From JBAPRR01 sp049281195 (GTDB lineage: Bacteria > Actinomycetota > Acidimicrobiia > Acidimicrobiales > CAVXTF01): a DNA stretch of 14,923 nt. Of this stretch, positions 1-5,789 are shown one piece after another (the first letter of the stretch is position 1; every line of letters starts with the position of its first letter). The translations under genes and the position numbers were made by a program. The notes under the pieces are model-generated. The model saw only the letters and a program-made list of their open reading frames with translations. It was not told the DNA's origin and searched no databases. The DNA is taken from assembly GCA_049281195.1 (NCBI GenBank), contig JBAPRR010000393.1:1-14923 (forward strand), read 5' to 3'.

Positions 1-65
1 CCTTGTACGTGTTGTCATGCAAGTCGACCTCTCAGTGGTCATAGGTTGTGGAAGGCCCGCTGACC

Positions 66-71
66 GAGGAG
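66..71 (+). promoter_or_regulatory. Ribosome binding site of the sigma factor gene
   Basis: GAGGAG lies four bases before the TTG at 76. An in-frame TGA at 61-63 rules out any earlier start, and no other ATG, GTG or TTG follows before the conserved sigma region 2. This site therefore fixes the uncommon TTG as the start. Confidence 0.7.
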
Positions 72-75
72 CGAT

Positions 76-552
76 TTGGCTCGAGCGCCTGTTGACGACA
101 CCGAGTTCACGGAGTTCGTCAGGTCCATCGAACCGCGGCTACGACGCGGCCTCATCGCCAGCTATGGACCCGAACGCGGAAGGGAGGCCACGGCAGAGGC
201 CCTAGCTTGGGCTTGGGAGAACCGGAGTCGTCTCCAACAGATCAAAAGTCCGGTCGCATTTCTGTTCCGGGTCGGACAGAGCCTGACAAGACCACCCAAA
301 CGTCGCATCTTGACCGACCGGCCACACTGGGATGAGCGGATCTTCGAACCTCGTTTATCCGAGGCTCTCTCTTCGCTCCCTGAACGACAACGCGGGGTCG
401 TCATGCTGGTTCACGGAGCCGGTTGGACCCACGCCGAAGTGGCTGAAGCACTCCGACTCTCGACGTCCACCGTGCAGAAACACGTTGAAAGAGGAACGTC
501 ACGACTTCGACAACTGCTGGAGATCGATCCGATGAACTTGGACCTCAAATGA
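76..552 (+). CDS. ECF-type RNA polymerase sigma factor (sigma-70 family)
   Basis: A 158-residue protein, short as usual for ECF (group IV) sigma factors, which direct RNA polymerase to a small stress or envelope regulon. Region 2 spans about residues 10-72, including the helix around AWAWENRSRL and the SPVAFLFRVGQS stretch. Region 4 spans about 92-148, with LSSLPERQRGVVML followed by a helix-turn-helix (THAEVAEALRLSTSTVQKHV) that would read the -35 element. The linker between regions 2 and 4 is short. The start is TTG, fixed by an upstream in-frame stop and a GAGGAG site. The stop overlaps the next gene as ATGA, so the two are probably translationally coupled and the partner is likely its anti-sigma factor. 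Family assignment is firm. Target promoters and signal are unknown. Confidence 0.87.
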   Translation: MARAPVDDTEFTEFVRSIEPRLRRGLIASYGPERGREATAEALAWAWENRSRLQQIKSPVAFLFRVGQSLTRPPKRRILTDRPHWDERIFEPRLSEALSSLPERQRGVVMLVHGAGWTHAEVAEALRLSTSTVQKHVERGTSRLRQLLEIDPMNLDLK

Positions 553-1319
553 ACGAAGACCACTTTTCGACGGCGCTCGCTGAACAGCTCCGTGCCGGGC
601 TGGACGAGGCCGCACCGCCTGTGACGTCGGACGAAGCGTCAGCGCTCGGCGCGTTGAAAGATCGCGATGGAACTGAGCCCCGGTTGAGACAACCGCAGAG
701 CCCCAGGCGGAGGCTCGTGCTCTCCCTTACATGGACGATGGGCCTCCTCCTACTCATTGCAGCCGGGGTAGGGATCGGTCTGAACGCTTCAGGAGGATCG
801 CAACGGATTACACCCGTCGGAAAGCCGGTTCCCACCAAGGGACGGCAGGAACCGAGGCTGTCGGTTCACATAGACATTGCCAAGACCATCGCTTCAGGAT
901 CGCAGATCAAGGCATATCTCGTAGTCGTGAACCGAGGCCCCACCATAAATCTGACTTCCGTGGTCGCTCCCGAAGGAACGGGTGCAAACGCCGTACGGTG
1001 CGAACCCGCATTCGGGATCTACTTGGTGAGCAAGAAGGCCAGCCAGTTACTTGGATTCGCTCTGCCCTGTTCAAACCGGCCCTTTCTCATCAAACACGGG
1101 ACCAATCGGCTCCTCTCGCGCGTGTATTCCGACTATTCGGGATGTGGGCCGGCAGGACAAAACGAAACGGTCAACGAGCCGACCTGTACCCCCCAAGGGG
1201 TTCCGCCTCTGCCCCTCGGGACTTATGAAGCGATGGTCGGATGGTCGGCGGAGGTTCCACTGCCGAACCCAACCCAGGTTCCAGTCACCATCGTGGCTGC
1301 CCATTCAACCCCGAGTTAA
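549..1319 (+). CDS. Single-pass membrane protein, probable anti-sigma factor of the upstream ECF sigma
   Basis: A 256-residue protein that I recognise by context rather than by domain. Residues 1-55 are hydrophilic and rich in charge and would be cytoplasmic. Residues about 56-78 form one strong transmembrane helix preceded by an Arg-rich patch (SPRRR), giving an N-in topology. Residues about 95-250 form an extracytoplasmic domain with four cysteines (in RCEP, PCSN, SGCG and PTCT) that could form two disulfides. The ATG overlaps the sigma stop by four bases (ATGA). Position, coupling and topology match anti-sigma factors, but the His-x3-Cys-x2-Cys zinc motif of the ZAS class is absent, so inhibition of the sigma is inferred. 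It could instead be an ECF-controlled envelope sensor or a lipid- or metal-responsive protein. Confidence 0.6.
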   Translation: MNEDHFSTALAEQLRAGLDEAAPPVTSDEASALGALKDRDGTEPRLRQPQSPRRRLVLSLTWTMGLLLLIAAGVGIGLNASGGSQRITPVGKPVPTKGRQEPRLSVHIDIAKTIASGSQIKAYLVVVNRGPTINLTSVVAPEGTGANAVRCEPAFGIYLVSKKASQLLGFALPCSNRPFLIKHGTNRLLSRVYSDYSGCGPAGQNETVNEPTCTPQGVPPLPLGTYEAMVGWSAEVPLPNPTQVPVTIVAAHSTPS

Positions 1320-1369
1320 ATCCACTCCCCTGACGGCCCCTGGGAGCAAGGCCCACGTTGTCGGATCGT

Positions 1370-2542
1370 TCAACCCCCCGATCGAAGGTGCTCCACGATC
1401 TTTGGGATCACGTCGACCGCGTAGTCGACTTCATCATCAGTGGTTGTTGCGCCAAGCGACAACCGCAGCGCAGCCGCCTTTGACGAAGTGAGGTCGATCC
1501 CCATCGCCTCGAGGACGTGATTCGTTTCCGCGGCACCAGAAGCACATGCGGAACCTGCCGATGCGTAGATGCCCTCGCGGTCCAACAGGAACAACAGCTC
1601 GTCCTGCTCGACGCCTTCGACCGTGACATGGCAGGTACCGGCAACCTTCCCCGACCTGTCCCCGTCTTGAACGGCGGACTCTGTGATCGCCGGCGACGAG
1701 AAGCAGATCCCATCGGCCAACCGATCGCGGTGTGCCGACACCCGGAACACATTCGCTTGCCTGTCCTGCACGGCAGACCCAAGTGCAGCCGCCATCCCCA
1801 CGATCGCAGCGACGTTCTCGGTACCCGGCCGTCTTTCCCTCTCCTGAGCGCCGCCCCGACCTGTGGCCGTCCATCGGGTGCTGCCGCGCACTACGAGGGC
1901 TCCGACACCTTTCGGGCCGCCGAACTTGTGCGCGCTCACGAAGAACATGTCGGCGTCAGTGCAAAGAGCCGCAATGTCGAGCCACGGAGCAGCGTGGACC
2001 GCGTCCACCACGAGCACTGCACCGGGAGCATGTTCCCGAACGAGACGAGTGACCTCGCCTATGGGCTGCACCGTGCCGACTTCGTTGTTCGCGAGCATCA
2101 CCGCAACCAAACCCACCTGGCCGTTCCGACCGGCATTGTCAGCACCGCCAAGCTCCGACTCCAACGCCTCGAGGTCGATGACACCCCGGGCATTCACCGA
2201 AACTGTGGTTCCACCGATCGACTCGACCGCGCGCAAAACGGCATGGTGTTCGAATGCCGAACAGACCGACGTCATCTGACCGGGACCAGCCGCGGCGTCG
2301 GCACCGAATATCGCCAGGTTCGCCGCCTCCGTGCCTCCGGAGCAGAAGACGACTTCGCCCGGCAGGCACCCTAGGCATTCGGCTATCTGGTCACGTGCTT
2401 CGTCGAGAGCGAGACGTGCACGCCGACCAGGAGCATTGGGCGCGGAGGGATTGCCGTAGTGCTCGGTGAGGAACGGCAGCATCGCCGACAACGCCTCAGG
2501 ACTCAAAGGCGTGGTGGACGCGTTGTCGAGGTACGCCTTCAC
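1370..2542 (-). CDS. Cysteine desulfurase (class V aminotransferase fold, NifS/IscS group I)
   Basis: A 390-residue PLP enzyme that moves sulfur from cysteine onto an active-site cysteine persulfide for Fe-S clusters or tRNA thiolation. Visible marks are the N-terminal YLDNASTTPL, the SGGTEAAN phosphate-binding loop near 68-75, His99/His100 in FEHHAVL, Asp180 in VVDAVHAAPW that contacts the pyridine ring, the PLP lysine 206 in SAHKFGGPKG, and the catalytic Cys333 in GSACASGA followed by ETNHVLEAMG. Length and loop place it in group I (IscS/NifS) rather than SufS. A usual Gln two or three residues after the Asp is His183 here. Start is GTG with no clear Shine-Dalgarno; it lies 20 bp after the membrane gene, suggesting cotranscription. 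No iscU, iscR or mnmA is adjacent, so its sulfur acceptor cannot be told. Confidence 0.93.
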   Translation of the reverse strand: MKAYLDNASTTPLSPEALSAMLPFLTEHYGNPSAPNAPGRRARLALDEARDQIAECLGCLPGEVVFCSGGTEAANLAIFGADAAAGPGQMTSVCSAFEHHAVLRAVESIGGTTVSVNARGVIDLEALESELGGADNAGRNGQVGLVAVMLANNEVGTVQPIGEVTRLVREHAPGAVLVVDAVHAAPWLDIAALCTDADMFFVSAHKFGGPKGVGALVVRGSTRWTATGRGGAQERERRPGTENVAAIVGMAAALGSAVQDRQANVFRVSAHRDRLADGICFSSPAITESAVQDGDRSGKVAGTCHVTVEGVEQDELLFLLDREGIYASAGSACASGAAETNHVLEAMGIDLTSSKAAALRLSLGATTTDDEVDYAVDVIPKIVEHLRSGG

Positions 2543-2562
2543 GTTCGAAGTCTAAAGACGGT

Positions 2563-3330
2563 TCAGGGTTTGTCGACCATGATCACCGTGGCGACGATCA
2601 TCACGGCGCACACCGTCCAGGCCGACAATGCGACCCGCGTCGCCAGCTGCCTGGCGTTGGCCACCAGCACTGCTGAATCCTGTCCCGAAGCCGAAACCGA
2701 AGATGATGGGTCCCCGTCGGGCGCGTCGGCCCGCCCGGGCGACCCGTCTCCTCCGGTCCGATGCTCTCCGGTCCGGCGCTCTCCTCCGGTGCGGTGCTCT
2801 CCTCCTGTCCAGTGCTCCGCAATGGTCACCTGAAGCGACCTCTCCCCCGGCCACACCACGAACTCCGCCAGAGACGCCACCACTATCCACAGGACCAGGC
2901 CGATCTCGACGAAGGCGTCGCTGAAGCTGTACACCTTCCCGCTCATCGCGATGAGGACGACGCCCAAGACGATCACGGCATAAATCAGCCGGCCGGGCCA
3001 GTTGATCCCCGGCTTGAAGTACCTGGCGACGCTGGCCGCTCCCGGAGCCTTCGGGCCTGTTCGAGCGCGCCAAGCCTGGGTACCCGTAACCAGTACGGAG
3101 ACGAAAGAGATCAGAAAGCACCCCACGTGGAGCATGAGCACCACATCGAACGCAGCCCCCTGGGGAGGAGATTTGGCTGCCGACGTGGTGGCAACCGTGG
3201 CGGCGGCGGCGGCCATCCGCCCCGAAGGCACCATGAACCCCGAGGGCATGGTCAACCCCGAAGGCATGGTGAACCCCGAGGGCATCATGAACCCCGAGGG
3301 CATCGTGAACCCAGTCGCTTCCGTCAGCAC
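2563..3330 (-). CDS. Four-helix integral membrane protein with N-terminal hexapeptide repeats (DUF2269-like?)
   Basis: A 255-residue protein with predicted membrane helices at about 63-83, 113-130, 140-160 and 232-252. Between helices 1 and 2 lies a FKPGINWPGRLIYA segment, and helix 3 ends in FVVWPGERS. This pattern recalls the DUF2269-type small membrane proteins, but that link is from memory and weak. Residues 9-38 are near-perfect copies of MPSGFT/M, encoded by 18-bp DNA repeats. The loop before helix 4 holds a second repetitive hydrophilic stretch (GGEHRT, GGERRT, GEHRT). The start is uncertain: GTG at 3330 gives the length quoted, but every repeat supplies an in-frame ATG and the ATG at 3216 (Met39) would skip the repeats. 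The frame is supported by the clean hydrophobic helices, which are lost in the alternative frames. Function is unknown. Confidence 0.7.
   Translation of the reverse strand: MLTEATGFTMPSGFMMPSGFTMPSGLTMPSGFMVPSGRMAAAAATVATTSAAKSPPQGAAFDVVLMLHVGCFLISFVSVLVTGTQAWRARTGPKAPGAASVARYFKPGINWPGRLIYAVIVLGVVLIAMSGKVYSFSDAFVEIGLVLWIVVASLAEFVVWPGERSLQVTIAEHWTGGEHRTGGERRTGEHRTGGDGSPGRADAPDGDPSSSVSASGQDSAVLVANARQLATRVALSAWTVCAVMIVATVIMVDKP
2746..2808. repeat. Degenerate 15-18 bp in-frame repeats in the membrane protein loop
   Basis: On the plus strand the motif TCCGGTnCGnTGCTCTC recurs about four times with indels of three bases. On the coding (minus) strand it gives GGEHRT, GGERRT, GEHRT and GGD, a charged loop before the last membrane helix. 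Copies differ by whole codons, consistent with slippage under selection for frame. Confidence 0.6.
3214..3312. repeat. 18-bp tandem repeat, about 5.5 copies
   Basis: The unit CATGAACCCCGAGGGCAT recurs at 3232, 3250, 3268 and 3286, with a diverged copy at 3214 and half a copy at 3304. Variation is largely at the first two bases and at single G/A or G/C positions. Read on the minus strand it encodes the six-residue MPSGFT/M repeat at the start of the membrane protein. Confidence 0.9.
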
Positions 3331-3383
3331 GACAACGTGGTCCCGACAGGGGTTGACATGGCCATATCGTGGCCCTTCAGGCC

Positions 3384-3398
3384 AATTTCGGCGAAATT
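3384..3398. promoter_or_regulatory. Perfect inverted repeat, possible operator or weak hairpin
   Basis: AATTTC-GGC-GAAATT is a 6-bp perfect inverted repeat with a three-base centre. It is AT-rich in a GC-rich region and lies between two divergent genes, which fits an operator. The T run starting seven bases later is too far away, and the stem too weak, for a confident intrinsic terminator. Confidence 0.35.
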
Positions 3399-3407
3399 CA
3401 CCACTTT

Positions 3408-3437
3408 TTTATGCGACTTGTACATGTTCACGGGCAA
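3408..3437 (-). promoter_or_regulatory. Possible sigma-70 promoter for the membrane protein / cysteine desulfurase pair
   Basis: Reading the minus strand, TTGCCC (3437-3432) is followed after 18 bases by CATAAA (3413-3408). Each box matches four of six consensus positions. It lies about 80 bp before the GTG start at 3330 and overlaps the end of the inverted-repeat cluster. This is a drawn-by-eye candidate only. Confidence 0.2.
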
Positions 3438-3662
3438 TTCTCAGGAGGATGGAACCTTCCAGATGCCCGCGGAGACTACGTTGGTAGCAGGCAGTACCGG
3501 ATGTCACGGGTTCGAAACTGTTGCCGGAGGACTCCGGCAGGGCGTTGGACCCAGGGCGGTCGGGCAGGAAGACGGGGTCCTAGAAACGAAACGGCGAAAA
3601 ACAAGCAAGAACCGTAGGAAGGCATCGCGGGTGAACACCCAGGCCTTGAGCACCGACGTCCC

Positions 3663-3668
3663 GGAGAG
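3663..3668 (+). promoter_or_regulatory. Ribosome binding site of galT
   Basis: GGAGAG ends six bases before the ATG at 3675, a normal spacing that supports this start. Confidence 0.65.
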
Positions 3669-3674
3669 TGGACG

Positions 3675-4679
3675 ATGAACCAGCTTCGACTGGATCCCCT
3701 GACCGGGCGGTGGGTCGTCGTCAGCGTCGACCGAGCTCACCGCCCGTCCGCGTTCAACTTTTCTCCAAGAGTGTCCGTGGTACAGGCGGACACCACGCGC
3801 CCTTGCCCGTTCTGTCCAGGTAACGAAGAGTCGACCCCGCCTGCGCTCGAGACGTACAGCCAGTCGGGTGGATGGCTTGTCAGGGTGGTCCCCAACCTCT
3901 ACCCGGCCTTTGAAGGCGACAACGCCTTTGTGGTCGAGCACAGGGGACCGGTGTTCACCCAGGCCACTGCGGGCGGCATCCACGAAGTTCTCGTTCTCTC
4001 CCCCGACCACGAACGTCCCTGGGAGAGCATCGGCGAGGAGCAGGCCGGATTGATCATGGCTGCTATCCGGGACCGGGTCGAGGAGCACTCGACCGTCCCG
4101 GGCCTGCGCTACAGCCAGGCGATCGTCAACTCAGGCCGCGAGGCCGGCGCGTCGATCGAACACCCCCACGCACAACTCCTCGGGATGTCTTTCGTGCCGC
4201 GCGAGCTCGCCGAGGAGCAGGCCGGTTTCGCCCGGTTCACCGGTCGCTGTCTGCTCTGCACGGCGATAGACGCGGAGGAGTCGACCGGATACCGGGTCGT
4301 GTACTCCGACGAGCGCGTCGCGGTGGTTTGCCCGTTTTGGAGCGGCACCCCGTACGAGATGTTGGTGATCCCCCGCAACCACGGCCCGCACCTCCACCGA
4401 GCGTCGCCGTCGGATCTGGTGAGCGTGGGCCGGGCGATCCGGATCGCTCTCGGCTCCCTCCAGGACCACATCGGGGACGTGCCTTACAACCTGGTATTCC
4501 ACTCGGCACCGTTTCGGGCGCCGGAGCCGTTCCACTGGCACGTTCACATCTGGCCCAAGCTCACGACTCAAGCAGGCTTCGAGCTCGGCACTGGAGTTCT
4601 GATCAACATCGTTGCTCCGGAACAGGCCGCCGACGAACTCCGGGTCGGAATACCTGCCGCGGGTTTCGCCACTGCCTGA
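3675..4679 (+). CDS. galT: Galactose-1-phosphate uridylyltransferase
   Basis: A 334-residue HIT-superfamily enzyme of the Leloir pathway. It exchanges UMP between UDP-glucose and galactose-1-phosphate in the cytoplasm. The N-terminal lobe has DPLTGRWVVV and the zinc-type CPFCPGNE (Cys44, Cys47), then the active-site block NSGREAGASIEHPHAQ, in which His165, the second His of HPH, is the UMP-accepting nucleophile. The C-terminal lobe has a second Cys pair (CLLC, 192-195) and the FHWHVHIWPK motif near 286-295. Length is normal for the family. The ATG is preceded by GGAGAG. No galK or galE is adjacent; it is convergent with the phosphofructokinase gene, 45 bp away stop to stop. Related UDP-sugar pyrophosphorylase-like activity cannot be excluded, but galT is the simplest call. 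Confidence 0.93.
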   Translation: MNQLRLDPLTGRWVVVSVDRAHRPSAFNFSPRVSVVQADTTRPCPFCPGNEESTPPALETYSQSGGWLVRVVPNLYPAFEGDNAFVVEHRGPVFTQATAGGIHEVLVLSPDHERPWESIGEEQAGLIMAAIRDRVEEHSTVPGLRYSQAIVNSGREAGASIEHPHAQLLGMSFVPRELAEEQAGFARFTGRCLLCTAIDAEESTGYRVVYSDERVAVVCPFWSGTPYEMLVIPRNHGPHLHRASPSDLVSVGRAIRIALGSLQDHIGDVPYNLVFHSAPFRAPEPFHWHVHIWPKLTTQAGFELGTGVLINIVAPEQAADELRVGIPAAGFATA

Positions 4680-4724
4680 CGCAGCCTGACCCGAGAGCGC
4701 GCTCGTAGCCCAAACGGTGCATCC

Positions 4725-5771
4725 CTAGCCGGTCAAGGCGGCTGCAACCCCCATCAAGGACATGTCGACAGTCTTCGGCTTGGTCGTGGCGTCGGCTATG
4801 GGAACAAGGACCATCTGACCATCGCGCAGCGCGACCATGGTGCCGAAATCGCCATCGTGGACGGCCGCTACGCATGCCACGCCGAACCTCGTGGCGAGTA
4901 CCCGATCGCGGGCCGTCGGCGTGCCACCCCTCTGGACGTGTCCGAGGATCGTCGTGCGTGCTTCGTATCCCGTGCGTCGCTCGAGCTCGCGGGCCAGCCA
5001 CTCGCCTATGCCGCCGAGCCGTGCGTGGCCGAAGGCGTCGACCCTGTCGGTCGCGGTGGCCACCCGGGCGCTTTCAGCGTCGGGTCCTTCAACGGGCTCC
5101 GCGCCTTCCGAGATGACGACGACCGAAGAGAACTGCCCGCCGTCGTGCCTCCTGGCCAAACGTCGGCACACGTCGTCGATGTCGAACGGGATCTCCGGAA
5201 CCAGTATCACCGCTGCGCCGCCGGCGATACCGGCGTAGGCGGCGATCCATCCGGCGTGGCGTCCCATCACTTCGCACACGATCACCCGGTGATGCGACTC
5301 TGCCGTGGTGCGCAGCCTGTCGACGGCGTCGGTGGCCACCTGCACCGCTGTGTCGAATCCGAACGTGAACTCGGTCGCGGCCAAGTCGTTGTCGATGGTC
5401 TTGGGCACACCGACGACCCGCACGCCGTATGCGCCCAGGCGATGGGCCACGCCGAGAGTGTCCTCCCCGCCGATGGCCACAAGAGCGTCCAGCCGGTTCC
5501 GTTCCAGTGTGGCGAGGACCTTCTCAGGACCTCCGTCCATCCCGAACGGATTGGTCCGCGACGTTCCGAGGATCGTTCCTCCCTGGGGAAGGATGTCGCG
5601 GCAACGGGCCTCGTCGAGCGGTATCGACTTGTCGTCGAGTACTCCACGCCAGCCGTCCAAGAACCCGATGATCTCGTCGCCGTGGATCTTCGACGCGGTG
5701 AGCACCACAGCACGGATGACGGCATTCAGGCCCGGACAATCGCCTCCGCCCGTGAGCATCCCGATGCGCAT
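4725..5771 (-). CDS. pfkA: 6-phosphofructokinase, pyrophosphate-type active site
   Basis: A 348-residue phosphofructokinase of the PfkA fold, phosphorylating fructose-6-phosphate to the 1,6-bisphosphate. The N-terminal MRIGMLTGGGDCPGLNAVIR is the phosphate-donor loop. GGED gives Asp104 where ATP enzymes have Gly104, and PKTIDND gives Lys124 where they have Gly124; both changes are the known marks of pyrophosphate-dependent enzymes, which work reversibly. Catalytic Asp127 (TIDND), MGRHAGW at 169-175, ISEGAEP and the HVQRGG substrate motif are intact. A TTG two codons earlier (5777) is possible, but ATG at 5771 begins the conserved sequence and its numbering fits the E. coli enzyme exactly. It starts 18 bp after the mak stop, so it is probably in the same transcript. 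The fold is certain; donor preference is inferred from two residues. Confidence 0.93.
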   Translation of the reverse strand: MRIGMLTGGGDCPGLNAVIRAVVLTASKIHGDEIIGFLDGWRGVLDDKSIPLDEARCRDILPQGGTILGTSRTNPFGMDGGPEKVLATLERNRLDALVAIGGEDTLGVAHRLGAYGVRVVGVPKTIDNDLAATEFTFGFDTAVQVATDAVDRLRTTAESHHRVIVCEVMGRHAGWIAAYAGIAGGAAVILVPEIPFDIDDVCRRLARRHDGGQFSSVVVISEGAEPVEGPDAESARVATATDRVDAFGHARLGGIGEWLARELERRTGYEARTTILGHVQRGGTPTARDRVLATRFGVACVAAVHDGDFGTMVALRDGQMVLVPIADATTKPKTVDMSLMGVAAALTG

Positions 5772-5789
5772 CGGCAAGTTGAGAACTAC

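Larger units (their letters stand above)
3331..3674. other. 344-bp intergenic region between divergent genes
   Basis: No convincing gene is present. It holds a TTGACA at 3353 with no matching -10, three GGCC blocks at 3360, 3371 and 3380 able to pair in alternative small hairpins, a perfect AATTTC/GAAATT inverted repeat at 3384-3398 and a T6 run at 3405-3410. A weak minus-strand promoter can be drawn at 3408-3437. An 84-codon plus-strand frame (3424-3678) overlaps the galT start as ATGA but has weak codon bias and no domain. Promoters of galT and of the membrane protein operon should lie here. Confidence 0.6.

Noticed and set aside
1320..1369. Terminator hairpin between the convergent anti-sigma and cysteine desulfurase genes (CTCCC...GGGAG)
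   Set aside because: The stem is five pairs with a long loop and has no T run after it.
1517..2374. Long plus-strand open frame (285 codons) opposite the cysteine desulfurase gene
   Set aside because: It lies entirely antisense to a gene with intact catalytic motifs, has no recognisable domain, and long antisense frames are expected in high-GC DNA.
3214..3312. CRISPR array reading of the 18-bp repeats
   Set aside because: Units are directly adjacent with no spacers, are too short, and encode an in-frame hexapeptide; no cas gene is nearby.
3353..3381. Plus-strand promoter from the perfect TTGACA at 3353
   Set aside because: No acceptable -10 lies 16-18 bases downstream (TTCAGG at 17), so the -35 match alone is not enough.
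3465..3530. tRNA-like segment with TTGGTAGCA and GGTTCGAA, resembling D- and T-loops
   Set aside because: The T-stem halves do not pair, the distance between the two loops is about six bases too short, and no anticodon stem or acceptor stem can be drawn.
4691..4704. Palindrome GAGCGCGCTC between the convergent galT and phosphofructokinase stops, as a bidirectional terminator
   Set aside because: The stem is only three or four pairs around the loop and no T tract follows on either strand.
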